Below are positions 25,369 to 33,600 of a stretch of 64,000 nucleotides of DNA, in pieces. A model generated the notes under the pieces. That model worked only from the letters and a program-made list of their open reading frames with translations. It was not told where the DNA came from and searched no databases. Location of the stretch: NCBI GenBank assembly GCA_017961625.1, contig JAGCWY010000098.1:52888-116887 (forward strand), written 5' to 3'. Source of the stretch: Ruminococcus sp. GTDB lineage: Bacteria; Bacillota; Clostridia; Oscillospirales; Ruminococcaceae. A program made the position numbers and the translations under genes. Positions within the stretch are counted from its first letter, which is position 1. Every line of letters begins with the position of its first letter.

Positions 25369-26100
25369 GTGGAAAAGATAAGAATTCAGAAAATGATCGC
25401 CGACAGCGGCGTGTGCTCCCGCAGAAAAGCTGAGGAGCTTATAGCACAGGGCAGAGTTAAGCTCAATGGTCACCCAGTAAAGCTTGGGGACAAGTGCGGC
25501 ATGAAAGATCTCATAACCATAGACGGAGAGCGTATAGCCGTACCTAGGAAAAGGAGCTTCCTGTACCTTATGATGAACAAACCGAGAGGCTATGTCACTA
25601 CGGTCTCGGACGAGCTTGACAGAAAGTGCGTCATGGATCTCCTTACCGACGTGGAGGAGCGCGTATACCCTGTAGGAAGGCTAGACCGAAACTCCGAAGG
25701 TCTTCTCCTCTTTACGAATGACGGCGAGTTTGCCAACAGTATCATGCACCCAAGCCGTCATATATCAAAGACCTATCGCGTTACCGTGCGTCCGAGTATA
25801 ACTGATGATCAGCTGGTACAGCTGTCAGAAGGCGTAGAAATAGACAGCAGGAAAACTCTTCCTGCCACCGTTGTTGTAAAGGACAAGGAGGAGGGAAGAG
25901 TAGTACTCCTCATGACTATAAAAGAAGGCAGAAACCGTCAGATACGTAGGATGTGCGAGGCTGTGGGACTTGAAGTTGCAAGGCTCCGCCGTACAAGCAT
26001 CGGTCCGCTTAAGCTGGGAATGCTCAAGCCTGGTACATACCGGGAGTTGACTGCTGAGGAGCTCCGTGCTATACGAAACGCTATTGGCAAGGAGAAATGA
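25369..26100 (+). CDS. rluB: 23S rRNA pseudouridine synthase, RluB type
   Basis: The GTG at 25369 is taken as the start, with aagga 10 nt upstream, because translation there begins directly with the S4 RNA-binding domain (R-I-Q-K-M-I-A-D-S-G-V-C-S-R-R-K-A-E). The frame runs back into the carboxypeptidase gene without other support. The catalytic loop is G-R-L-D-R-N-S-E-G-L-L-L, with the Asp that attacks uridine. The later G-R-N-R-Q-I-R-R-M motif is typical of the RsuA/RluB subfamily. It is 243 residues long and lies in the usual place after scpAB and dacB. Confidence 0.92.
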   Translation: MEKIRIQKMIADSGVCSRRKAEELIAQGRVKLNGHPVKLGDKCGMKDLITIDGERIAVPRKRSFLYLMMNKPRGYVTTVSDELDRKCVMDLLTDVEERVYPVGRLDRNSEGLLLFTNDGEFANSIMHPSRHISKTYRVTVRPSITDDQLVQLSEGVEIDSRKTLPATVVVKDKEEGRVVLLMTIKEGRNRQIRRMCEAVGLEVARLRRTSIGPLKLGMLKPGTYRELTAEELRAIRNAIGKEK

Positions 26101-26101
26101 T

Positions 26102-26485
26102 ATGCTGGAGATACAGGAAAGGTTTGGCTCCGAAGGCTATGAAGAACTGAGGGAAGCCGCGGGCAGTGCTGAACTGCATATCACAGAGGCGCTCGACAAG
26201 GAAAGCGTTATCGGTTATATTGCCTATTCCTACGGTACCGAAAGGACAGTGGTGTACGGTCTTGACGACGGTGGAGATCTTATGCTCTGTGACGGGCTCG
26301 TAAGGTCGGTCATGCTTAAAAGCGTACTGAAAGGCATAAAGCGTATGCTCTTCGAGCTTGATGATGACAGCTGCTTCGACAGACTGAGAAGTCTGCACTT
26401 TGTAAGTGCAGACAGCAGGCAGTGCAGCGATCTCGACAGTTTTATGAATGGCTGTCAGAGCTGCAAAAACAACAGGAAAGAATAA
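26102..26485 (+). CDS. Small conserved protein, possibly GNAT-like
   Basis: The ATG at 26102 has aaggag 7 nt upstream and follows the rluB stop by one base, so the two are coupled. The 127-residue product has a pattern that faintly recalls the middle of an acetyltransferase fold (V-I-G-Y-I-A-Y-S-Y followed by V-Y-G-L-D-D-G-G-D-L-M-L-C-D-G-L-V), and ends with four Cys in the last 45 residues. I do not recognise a defined family. Its operon position between rluB and metA is the only other clue. Confidence 0.65.
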   Translation: MLEIQERFGSEGYEELREAAGSAELHITEALDKESVIGYIAYSYGTERTVVYGLDDGGDLMLCDGLVRSVMLKSVLKGIKRMLFELDDDSCFDRLRSLHFVSADSRQCSDLDSFMNGCQSCKNNRKE

Positions 26486-26506
26486 ATACGAAAGGAACGA
26501 TCAGGA

Positions 26507-27454
26507 TTGCCAATAAGGATTTCTTCAGAGCTTCCTGCATTCAAAACTCTCGGAGATGAGAACATCTTCGTTATGTCAAAGGAAAGAGCGGAGCATCAGG
26601 ATATCCGGCCGCTTAAGGTAGTTATCCTAAACATCATGCCAAAAAAGATAGAGACTGAATGTCAGCTTTTAAGGCTGCTCAGTAACACTTCTTTGCAGGT
26701 AGATGTGGATTTGCTTCATATGGCCTCGCATAACTCCAAAAATACTTCGCATCATCATCTTGAGGCATTCTATAAGAACTTTGACGAGATATCTGGGGAC
26801 AGATATGATGGTATGATAATCACAGGCGCTCCGGTAGAGTTGCTCGATTATGAGCAGGTGGACTACTGGAAGGAGATATGCAGCATCATGGAGTGGTCAA
26901 AGACCCATGTATTCTCCACTATATATATATGCTGGGCTGCACAGGCAGGACTTTACTACCATTATGGTATACCAAAGTATACTCTTGACCATAAAATGTT
27001 CGGTATATTCCCGCACAGGGCTGAGGTCAGCAACTGTCAGCTGCTGAGGGGATTTGATGATATATTCTATGTGCCGCATTCTCGCAACACCGAGGTACGC
27101 AGGGCTGATATCGAACGGATACCGCAGCTTGAAGTGCTTACATCCTCGGATATCGCGGGAGTACACATAGTCGCTAATAAAAATGGCAGACAGTATTTTA
27201 TTACGGGACATTCGGAGTACGACAGGGATACTATCGCCAACGAGTACAGGCGCGACGTGGAAAAGGGCATAGATATACAGATACCGTATAATTATTTTCC
27301 GGGGGACAATCCGGACAATATGCCGGTATTTTCATGGAGATGCACAGCTAATCTCATGTTCTCCAACTGGCTGAATTACTGCGTTTACCAGAAAACTCCA
27401 TACAATCTTGATGAGCTTGAGGTACGCAACTGGAACTGGGAAACGAGTCTTTGA
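26507..27454 (+). CDS. metA: Homoserine O-acyltransferase (probably acetyl-CoA dependent)
   Basis: The start is TTG with aaagga 10 nt upstream and gives M-P-I-R-I, the conserved N-terminus of MetA. The 315-residue enzyme activates homoserine for methionine synthesis. The catalytic Cys lies in Y-I-C-W-A-A-Q-A-G-L-Y-Y-H-Y-G, and the His/Glu pair in G-H-S-E-Y-D. The specificity site reads G-A-P-V-E; a Glu after G-A-P-(V/L) is known to favour acetyl-CoA, while E. coli has Gly and uses succinyl-CoA. The product is therefore probably O-acetylhomoserine despite the family name. It is the penultimate gene of the scp operon. Confidence 0.93.
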   Translation: MPIRISSELPAFKTLGDENIFVMSKERAEHQDIRPLKVVILNIMPKKIETECQLLRLLSNTSLQVDVDLLHMASHNSKNTSHHHLEAFYKNFDEISGDRYDGMIITGAPVELLDYEQVDYWKEICSIMEWSKTHVFSTIYICWAAQAGLYYHYGIPKYTLDHKMFGIFPHRAEVSNCQLLRGFDDIFYVPHSRNTEVRRADIERIPQLEVLTSSDIAGVHIVANKNGRQYFITGHSEYDRDTIANEYRRDVEKGIDIQIPYNYFPGDNPDNMPVFSWRCTANLMFSNWLNYCVYQKTPYNLDELEVRNWNWETSL

Positions 27455-27482
27455 ACAATTATCAAACGGAGGTAAAAAAGAA

Positions 27483-28127
27483 ATGGACGATTTTTCATCA
27501 AACAATAATTATAATGGTTACGGCGGAAACGGTTATAATAACTCACCCGGCGGATACGGCAATAGTGGAGGCGGAGGATACTTTCCTGACGGTCAGTTCC
27601 ACGGTATGTACGGTGATAACTACGATATGCCGGAGCAGAAGGGCGCAGGTCTGGCGATAGCTTCCTTTGTTATTTCTCTCGTTAACCTTATTATATGTGG
27701 TACCTTGTTTACTATAATAACAGCTCCGCTGTGTATAATCTTTTCATTGGTCAGCCTTATCGGCAAGAGAAAGGGCAAGGTATTTGCTATCATAGGTATG
27801 ATAGTTTCAGTTCTGTCATTAGTCTTCTTTGCATATTTCGGCTATATTGTTTACAAGATAGTTCCAGATATGATCTATTTTGTAAACAATTCGACGCAGA
27901 TCATCGAGGAATATGACAGGGACGGCTCAATACCAGAGCAGTTTGAGAAGTACAGAGATCCCAAATACGATAAATATTGGGATAGAATGGGCTATAAGAG
28001 CTTCGATGATTACTTCGCCAAGGAATGGATTGAAAAGTACAGGACTCAGTCAACAGGCAGCAGCTATACAGACACAGGAAACAGTGCAAGTCTTTCATCG
28101 GGCTTTGCACTGGCATATATAGAATAA
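27483..28127 (+). CDS. DUF4190-like membrane protein with Gly/Asn/Tyr-rich head
   Basis: The ATG at 27483 is fixed by cggaggt 9 nt upstream; the frame extends back into metA without support. The first 40 residues of the 214-residue product are Asn/Gly/Tyr-rich and disordered. Next come two membrane helices with the DUF4190 pattern (G-L-A-I-A-S-F-V-I-S-L-V-N-L, then G-K-R-K-G-K-V-F-A-I-I-G) and a hydrophilic C-terminal part of about 80 residues. Function is unknown. It ends the operon at a strong terminator. Confidence 0.8.
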   Translation: MDDFSSNNNYNGYGGNGYNNSPGGYGNSGGGGYFPDGQFHGMYGDNYDMPEQKGAGLAIASFVISLVNLIICGTLFTIITAPLCIIFSLVSLIGKRKGKVFAIIGMIVSVLSLVFFAYFGYIVYKIVPDMIYFVNNSTQIIEEYDRDGSIPEQFEKYRDPKYDKYWDRMGYKSFDDYFAKEWIEKYRTQSTGSSYTDTGNSASLSSGFALAYIE

Positions 28128-28135
28128 ATCTTACA

Positions 28136-28175
28136 GCATCTCTGATATGACGAATATATCAGAGGTGCTTTTTTA
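28136..28175. terminator. Terminator between convergent genes
   Basis: The arms gcatctctgatat and atatcagaggtgc pair with one G-U pair around gacgaat, followed by six T on the plus strand. It ends 2 bp before the stop of the convergent deacetylase gene. Confidence 0.85.
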
Positions 28176-28177
28176 TA

Positions 28178-29062
28178 TTATCTGATATCTTTGGTCAGCC
28201 GATTCATATACAGATCTGTAGAAATAAGTCCGCTACGGTTATAGCGGAATATGCCGTAAAGGCATTCGGGATTACGAGTGATAAAGTTCATTCCCTCACG
28301 ACAGGTCAGAGTCATGAATATACCGCTGTCACGCAGAACAGGTAGGCTTTCTCTGCAAAGAGAGCCGAAGGGAAATGCAAATACAGCCGGCACAATGCCG
28401 CAATTAAGACTAAGCTCGGTTTTTAGCAGTCCTATATCCTCCCTGAGGATGGCGGCGTATTCGATATCAGTTTCTTCAGAGAGCTTTGCACAGCCCTGAC
28501 GTCTGCCTGTGTTTGAGTGCAAGTCATAAGTATGACTCCCAATCTCTATCCTTCCAGAGGCAGTAAGCTCAGATATGTCATTCCATGTGAGGTAGGAATA
28601 GCTGTCGGCATGAGGGTCGGCGGCTGCATAATCGTCGGTATACCTGCCAACAATAGATATAACGGCGCACATACCGTATTTTTCAAGGAGAGGCAGGGCA
28701 ATTGAGAGGTTATTATAAAAGCCGTCATCAAAGGTGATAAGTACAGGTTTATCTGGAAGCTCACCACTGCCGTGGGTATAAGCTATGAGCTGTTCCGCGC
28801 TTACAGCGGTAAAGCCCTTTGAGCTTAGCCATGAGAGGTCACTTTCAAGCTGTGAGGGTGTAACGATATATTCCGAAGGTAACTTATCGCATACGCTGTG
28901 GTACATAAGTACAGGCAGCGGAACAGGCTTTTCGACATTTTTCGATGCAGCTTTCGAGAATACGGAGCCAGCAGTAAAAATAAGCAGGAAGCAGAGCAAT
29001 ACCGGAAGGACAGCTGAGAAGGTCTTCCGTAGAAAGCTGCCGAGAGAAAAGCATTTGTACAC
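28178..29062 (-). CDS. Anchored polysaccharide deacetylase (NodB domain)
   Basis: The GTG at 29062 is preferred because gaggtg lies 6 nt upstream on the minus strand; the frame extends to 29125 without a site. The 294-residue protein has an N-terminal membrane segment (about 14-36) and a NodB homology domain of the CE4 family, which removes N-acetyl groups from peptidoglycan or other polymers outside the cell. Metal and catalytic motifs are I-T-F-D-D-G-F and G-S-H-T-Y-D-L-H, with F-A-F-P-F-G for the later motif. It is divergent from spoIIP and may share control with it. Confidence 0.88.
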   Translation of the reverse strand: MYKCFSLGSFLRKTFSAVLPVLLCFLLIFTAGSVFSKAASKNVEKPVPLPVLMYHSVCDKLPSEYIVTPSQLESDLSWLSSKGFTAVSAEQLIAYTHGSGELPDKPVLITFDDGFYNNLSIALPLLEKYGMCAVISIVGRYTDDYAAADPHADSYSYLTWNDISELTASGRIEIGSHTYDLHSNTGRRQGCAKLSEETDIEYAAILREDIGLLKTELSLNCGIVPAVFAFPFGSLCRESLPVLRDSGIFMTLTCREGMNFITRNPECLYGIFRYNRSGLISTDLYMNRLTKDIR

Positions 29063-29174
29063 AGTTATCACCTCAAGGCATGATATGCAGGGAAATGCCT
29101 GAAAATGACAGAAAGCTGAGGACATACACAGCGTGATATTCGAATATACTTATCCTGAAGAAAGAGGTGAGTAT

Positions 29175-30338
29175 ATGACGCGCCATAAACGCAGAAAAAT
29201 CAAAGGGACAGTGAGATGCATTGCCTCGCTGCTTGTACCTGTGACTGTAGCTGCCAGTGTCAGGGGATATACAGTGTTGAAAAACGCCTTGACTGGGGAG
29301 TATAGCTATACCGTTGAAAGCACTGGAAAAGCTTCGGCACACCGCAGGGAAGACGAAGCGGAAATCATAAGCCGCATACAGCGAGAGAATGAGCTGCTTT
29401 CAGGAGCGGATATACTGTCAGAGGGCTACGGATATATTGATGAAAGCGATGAAGAAAGAGAATATCAGCGTCTTCCGAATCCACTCGATATGAGAGCTGA
29501 CGCCCCAGGAGAAAAGCCATATCCATCGGAATGGGGAAACGGCGGAGAGATAGTGCGTATGACCTATGGGAAATATAGCGGGAACAGCTTCTTTGACCTT
29601 GAAAATGGTGGACAGGTTAATAACAAGACGGATATCCCAAACGAGGAGTTACAGAAAGAAAGCGGATATTATCCCAATTTTACCGTAGAAAAGACAGACG
29701 AGCCTCTTGTTCTTTTATATCATACACATACGACCGAGAGCTTTGAGCCTTTTGTCCGTGATAGCTTCGATCCCAGTTTCAATTATAGGACTACAGATGA
29801 TACCAAGAATGTTGTAATGGTTGGAAATGCCATACAAGCGGAGCTTGAAGCGCAGGGGATAGGAGTTATACATGCATTGGACATACATGATTATCCTTCG
29901 TACAACGGTTCATACTCACGAAGCCGCGAAACTATCCTTCCAATACTTGAAAAGTATCCGAGCATAAAGGTGGTGCTTGATATTCACAGGGACGCCATAG
30001 CTTCAGAAAACTGTGCCTATCAGCCGTTTATTGAGGAGGATGGCAGAGAAGCGGCGCAGATAATGATAATCTCGGGCTGTGACGATGGCACTCTCGGTAT
30101 GCCTACCTATATGCAGAATTTTCACTTTGCCTGTACTTTACAGAGCAAGCTGGAAACCGATCATGAGGGCTTTACACGGCCTGTACTCTTCGATTATAGG
30201 CACTACAATCAGGATCTGACCAACGGAAGCTTGCTTATTGAAGTAGGCTCCCACGGAAATACTCTTGAACAGGTTCAGTATGCAGGACAGCTATTCGGGC
30301 GTTCTCTCGGGGAGTTACTGAATTCAATGAAAAGGTGA
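29175..30338 (+). CDS. spoIIP: Stage II sporulation protein P (peptidoglycan hydrolase)
   Basis: The ATG at 29175 has gaggtg 5 nt upstream. The 387-residue product starts with a basic stretch and a membrane helix, then an unstructured charged region, and from about 180 on the SpoIIP domain. Family motifs are L-Y-H-T-H-T-T-E-S-F, V-V-L-D-I-H-R-D-A-I, and S-L-L-I-E-V-G-S-H-G-N-T. SpoIIP is an amidase and endopeptidase that, with SpoIID and SpoIIM, drives engulfment of the forespore. Its stop codon overlaps the next gene's ribosome site. Confidence 0.92.
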   Translation: MTRHKRRKIKGTVRCIASLLVPVTVAASVRGYTVLKNALTGEYSYTVESTGKASAHRREDEAEIISRIQRENELLSGADILSEGYGYIDESDEEREYQRLPNPLDMRADAPGEKPYPSEWGNGGEIVRMTYGKYSGNSFFDLENGGQVNNKTDIPNEELQKESGYYPNFTVEKTDEPLVLLYHTHTTESFEPFVRDSFDPSFNYRTTDDTKNVVMVGNAIQAELEAQGIGVIHALDIHDYPSYNGSYSRSRETILPILEKYPSIKVVLDIHRDAIASENCAYQPFIEEDGREAAQIMIISGCDDGTLGMPTYMQNFHFACTLQSKLETDHEGFTRPVLFDYRHYNQDLTNGSLLIEVGSHGNTLEQVQYAGQLFGRSLGELLNSMKR

Positions 30339-30343
30339 TAAAA

Positions 30344-30643
30344 ATGCGCAAAAAAAAGAAAAAGACCGCTCTGAAAGCAGTATTTCTATACTTGCTTCTG
30401 AGCGGTGGCTCGTGGATGTTTATTAATGCATACGCAAATTCGTTCAATCAGATAAGTGAAAAGAGAATAGTACCCGCCGGACTTGTTCTGCAGGAAGAAC
30501 GAGCTTTTGTTGAACTGATTGGTCACAGCGGTAATTTCAGCTTGTCATGGATATACCCCGAAAGCAGAGCTTACTGTGGAGCATATCTGCTGTCGCCTGA
30601 TGAACTGAGAACAGCTGCATACATCATATCATTATGTATATAG
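30344..30643 (+). CDS. Small anchored protein downstream of spoIIP
   Basis: The 99-residue protein starts at ATG 30344 behind aaaggtg, just after the spoIIP stop. It has a Lys-rich start, one hydrophobic segment (about 11-28) and a short outer domain with L-S-W-I-Y-P-E-S-R-A-Y-C-G-A-Y. No family is recognised. Its 3' end overlaps the convergent NlpC/P60-like gene by 12 bp. Cotranscription with spoIIP suggests a linked role (inference). Confidence 0.65.
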   Translation: MRKKKKKTALKAVFLYLLLSGGSWMFINAYANSFNQISEKRIVPAGLVLQEERAFVELIGHSGNFSLSWIYPESRAYCGAYLLSPDELRTAAYIISLCI

Positions 30644-31183
30644 CTTAGCTTTTCTTGTATAATAGAAGGTGTTGAGCTCGCCTGAATAAATAAGGTCAGC
30701 CCCAGGAAAGTTCCTGAAATCGTCAGGAGTATAAAGTGAAAAGGCTTTATCAAGGTGAATTCCTATCTTATCCATAATATAAGCTACAAACTGTGAACAG
30801 ACGAAGCTGTTTTCACGTTTCCACTCGATATTGAAATAAACTGCGAGAAGTCCGAGAAGGTTGTATGAATATACATTACGATGCTGAGCGAAATGTGTGA
30901 TCAGCTTATTATAGGCTTCCTTCTGCTCCGGAGATACGCTAATACGGTATATTTCACATGGGATATCCTGATACTGACCGAGAGTACCCTGTCCCACTAC
31001 TTCCTTGTTGAATGTGGCTGGAAGGGGAAAAGGTCTGTATGTACGGCAGAAGCTGTACATTTCAGAAAGTTCCATGTCACCTGAAAGAGAAACGTGATTA
31101 TAAGGCTTTTTGGTCAAGAATTTGAAGAACCGTGCAGGTCGTGTACCTGTTTGCGCAACTATAAAATAAATATAGTCCCCCAA
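30632..31183 (-). CDS. NlpC/P60-superfamily (papain-like) protein
   Basis: The start is TTG 31183 with a strong aggaggg 6 nt upstream; the frame runs on to 31240 without a site. The 183-residue product has the circularly permuted NlpC/P60 (YiiX/YaeF-like) order: an early catalytic His in K-P-Y-N-H-V-S-L-S and a later Cys in S-F-V-C-S-Q-F-V-A-Y. There is no signal peptide, so a cytosolic or membrane-associated cysteine hydrolase is likely. The substrate is unknown. It has its own promoter, back to back with that of the tRNA. Confidence 0.8.
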   Translation of the reverse strand: MGDYIYFIVAQTGTRPARFFKFLTKKPYNHVSLSGDMELSEMYSFCRTYRPFPLPATFNKEVVGQGTLGQYQDIPCEIYRISVSPEQKEAYNKLITHFAQHRNVYSYNLLGLLAVYFNIEWKRENSFVCSQFVAYIMDKIGIHLDKAFSLYTPDDFRNFPGADLIYSGELNTFYYTRKAKLYT

Positions 31184-31211
31184 AACGTTCCCTCCTAATT
31201 TATTTTTTATA

Positions 31212-31240
31212 ATTATATCATAAACACTTGCAAATTTCAA
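31212..31240 (-). promoter_or_regulatory. Promoter of the NlpC/P60-like gene
   Basis: On the minus strand, TTGAAA (31240-31235) and TATAAT (31217-31212) are spaced by 17 bp. It overlaps the tRNA promoter. Confidence 0.7.
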
Positions 31241-31256
31241 GAGTTTTTGCTATAAT
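31228..31256 (+). promoter_or_regulatory. tRNA-Arg promoter
   Basis: TTGCAA (31228-31233) and TATAAT (31251-31256) are spaced by 17 bp, about 20 bp before the mature tRNA. Confidence 0.8.
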
Positions 31257-31275
31257 TATAAAGGTCTTTTTGTAT

Positions 31276-31350
31276 GCGCCTGTAGCTCAGTGGATAGAGC
31301 ATCCGCCTCCGACGCGGTGTGCGCTGGTTCGATTCCAGTCAGGCGTACCA
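31276..31350 (+). tRNA. tRNA-Arg (anticodon CCG)
   Basis: A full cloverleaf folds: acceptor gcgcctg/caggcgt (first pair G-U), D arm gctc/gagc, an anticodon stem with loop c-t-CCG-a-c, and T arm ctgg-ttcgatt-ccag. CCA is encoded at 31348-31350. The anticodon CCG reads the Arg codon CGG. There is a T-T mismatch at the top of the anticodon stem. Confidence 0.95.
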
Positions 31351-31378
31351 GCGGGGAGCCTCCGCAACCAATTTTTTC

Positions 31379-31405
31379 GCCTCACTTTAAGTGGGGCGTT
31401 AGTTT
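31379..31405 (+). terminator. Terminator of tRNA-Arg
   Basis: The stem cgcctcac-ttta-gtggggcg, with one G-U pair, is followed by TTAGTTTTT. Confidence 0.7.
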
Positions 31406-31485
31406 TTATCTGCATTTTATACCTTATATAAATTGCGATATATAAATAATACACAAGGCGTAACACTGACAAATAACTAATATGA

Positions 31486-31511
31486 AGAAAAGCGTTTACA
31501 GCGCTTTTTCC
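31486..31511 (+). terminator. Hairpin aaaagcg/cgctttt
   Basis: A 7-bp perfect stem with loop tttacag runs into TTTTTCC. It lies in gene-free sequence, and what it terminates is unclear. Confidence 0.45.
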
Positions 31512-31586
31512 ATATTTGAGTTGTATGTTCATAAAAAATTTACGATTTCAGCTGATAATATCAGCTCTTTAATACCTATATTTAAA

Positions 31587-31627
31587 GGCAGAGTGAGCTT
31601 TAATGTATAAGCTCGCTTTGCTTTTTT
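31587..31627 (+). terminator. Terminator in gene-poor region
   Basis: The arms gcagagtgagctt and aagctcgctttgc pair over 13 positions with two G-U pairs and are followed by seven T. No gene is recognised just upstream. Confidence 0.65.
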
Positions 31628-31631
31628 TGTG

Positions 31632-31660
31632 TTGCAATTCAGTTAACTTTATGCTATAAT
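31632..31660 (+). promoter_or_regulatory. Strong promoter without an intact gene
   Basis: TTGCAA (31632-31637) and an extended -10 TGCTATAAT (TATAAT 31655-31660) are spaced by 17 bp. Downstream to 32314 there is no complete gene, only decayed frames. Confidence 0.65.
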
Positions 31661-31727
31661 ATTTGTATATATCTAACAAAATTATTAATCTGCAGATTTA
31701 TTCATAAATAATGAAGTCTTTTCTTGA

Positions 31728-31934
31728 AATGGTGCTAATAAACAGTGGGCACAGAAACGCTCATTGAGAGGAAAGATAAAACCATATTGGCACGGTGAAA
31801 ATAGCTATCACCGTTTCATTTCGGCTGACAATAAGGGAATGCTTTTACTCGTATTTGAATATCAGGTTTGCTTTACGCTCTATCCAAATAGCTGTGTATA
31901 TAATATTCATACGGCTGTGGAGATGATTACTTAA
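31728..31934 (+). pseudogene. Open frame without start, possible gene remnant
   Basis: A 68-codon open stretch without a credible start codon or ribosome site follows a stop. Its translation is not low-complexity (it includes K-P-Y-W-H-G-E-N-S-Y-H-R-F and L-V-F-E-Y-Q-V-C-F-T-L). I recognise no family. It may be the tail of a decayed gene downstream of the promoter at 31632, or chance. Confidence 0.3.
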
Positions 31935-31936
31935 AT

Positions 31937-32104
31937 TTATGATAATTCGTCCAGAGTTCTCGCGATAAATACTTTTTCAAAACATAACTCTTTATAATCG
32001 GGAGTACTTTTATCGCAAAACACTTTCGAAATTGCGTTAAAAACTAGTGCTTTTTCGCTGGGATCGCAGGTATATCTTGCAATTGAGAATGATATTGAAG
32101 ATAA
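31937..32104 (-). pseudogene. C-terminal remnant of an unidentified gene
   Basis: A 55-codon minus-strand open stretch has no start codon but protein-like composition: C-D-P-S-E-K-A-L-V-F-N-A-I-S-K-V-F, then Y-K-E-L-C-F-E-K-V-F-I-A-R-T-L-D-E-L-S before the stop. It is preceded by an in-frame stop (32105-32107). This looks like the last part of a truncated gene; the family is not recognised. Confidence 0.35.
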
Positions 32105-32314
32105 TCACATAAAGCCAGAATAGAAACAAATGATAAATTAGGTTTTGAACAAATTTAAGCTTGAATGCAGACATGTACTGTTCTTAAAACTATTTTGAAT
32201 GTTTTGTATTTCGTAAATAGACTTTATCATGAAAAAGAATGAAGCATGCCAAGAATTAACTATATAAAGTCAAAAACGTTTTAAAATCAGAAATAGTAAG
32301 GAGAAACTTCAATT

Positions 32315-33424
32315 ATGAAAAATCATAAAGGAATGAATCAGAGCTTACATTCTAAAGAAAATGAATATCAGGAGAAGAACAGACATATTTGTGCAGTTAA
32401 GTATATAGCTCTGGTATTGGCTTGCTTATGCATTTGCGCTGTAATCGGACTCGGTTATTGGAATCACATTCGGAAATTGCCAGATATTAAATTCCGGACT
32501 GATGCTGTTGATGAGCCAGCTAATGAAGTATCCGAAAAAACAGAGGTATCCGAAAATGACTCAGAGCCTCATGCAAAATATAAAGATGAACCTGCCTCCG
32601 AATCAAGGACTGAGCGTCTGACCACTACAGCTAGTGAAAAAACGCATGTTGTAACTACTTATTCTACAGGTACGTCTACAGCTCATTTAACTGAAAAAAC
32701 TACTGTATATCAGACGAAAACAAATACTTCTACAACCACTCAGACTGTCACAAGTACTCAGTCTGCTGTTACAACAGAAGAAATACAGGCTCCTATCACT
32801 ATTCAAACTCCGCCGGATTTTTATTCCTATACGTTCGACTCTTACAAAACACTTTTCAAGGCTTTAATTAAACAAGATCATTTTTTTACTGCCGACTCAA
32901 ATAATTATGGTGAATTATTCAACAGGACTGTTTCGGCATTTGCAAATAATAATGTTGATTTGTATGTTCCTGCTGTTAACGGAAACATGTGCACCTTAAG
33001 AGAAAAAGAAGGCTTTTCAAATATAACATTTATGACGGCTGAGTTATATGATTTGCCTTGGATTTTGTATCATTGTAGGGTCGACGATAATGATATTGAC
33101 ATAAAGATTGCCTATTACAGCGTTATCGGAATGGACGAGCTTAATTCGGAAAAATCATACTGTGAAACACTGAATCTAATCGCTCCTGATGCTCCAAATC
33201 CGAATAATTTCACTCAATTCGGCTCATACCTGAACATTTATGAATCTGAGATCAGCCTTGCAAACGAAAAAAACGTTACTGCAATGATATCAGAGCTCAA
33301 AAACAGTAGCAAAGCATACATTATGTTTAATTATGACGGTATGCTGGTTTCTGTCTATACTGATCAGAATATGTTACCTGAGTCGTTCTGGGCAAGCTTT
33401 TCATTAGAAAGATATCCTTTTTAG
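32315..33424 (+). CDS. Thr-rich membrane-anchored protein of unknown function
   Basis: The 369-residue protein starts 10-11 nt after aaggag. A membrane segment (about 29-50) is followed by an acidic stretch, a Ser/Thr-rich linker (about 95-160) with no repeats of fixed length, and a C-terminal globular domain of about 200 residues (T-P-P-D-F-Y-S-Y-T-F-D-S-Y onwards) that I cannot assign. The arrangement is that of a surface protein with a stalk. Base composition is more AT-rich than the 12-30 kb core. No terminator is obvious after it. Confidence 0.7.
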   Translation: MKNHKGMNQSLHSKENEYQEKNRHICAVKYIALVLACLCICAVIGLGYWNHIRKLPDIKFRTDAVDEPANEVSEKTEVSENDSEPHAKYKDEPASESRTERLTTTASEKTHVVTTYSTGTSTAHLTEKTTVYQTKTNTSTTTQTVTSTQSAVTTEEIQAPITIQTPPDFYSYTFDSYKTLFKALIKQDHFFTADSNNYGELFNRTVSAFANNNVDLYVPAVNGNMCTLREKEGFSNITFMTAELYDLPWILYHCRVDDNDIDIKIAYYSVIGMDELNSEKSYCETLNLIAPDAPNPNNFTQFGSYLNIYESEISLANEKNVTAMISELKNSSKAYIMFNYDGMLVSVYTDQNMLPESFWASFSLERYPF

Positions 33425-33521
33425 TCTCATTTTTCTCATAAACGTAATGTTGCTCTTGTGGACTTTTTTCATTTTTTGTCATTTTTTGAAGTCTTACCTG
33501 GCGAAAATAGCAATATTTGTA

Positions 33522-33550
33522 TAGACATATAACCATATATGTGATACAAT
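33522..33550 (+). promoter_or_regulatory. Promoter of the M4 protease gene
   Basis: TAGACA (33522-33527) and TACAAT (33545-33550) are spaced by 17 bp, 50 nt before the gene. Confidence 0.55.
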
Positions 33551-33600
33551 ATACATACCGCGGTAAAATAATTAATCAACAGCAACACATGGAGGGAAAA

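Noticed and set aside
31228..31431. Plus-strand open frame across the tRNA
   Set aside because: Its translation (A-P-V-A-Q-W-I-E-H) is the classic false protein produced by translating a tRNA gene; the tRNA cloverleaf is complete.
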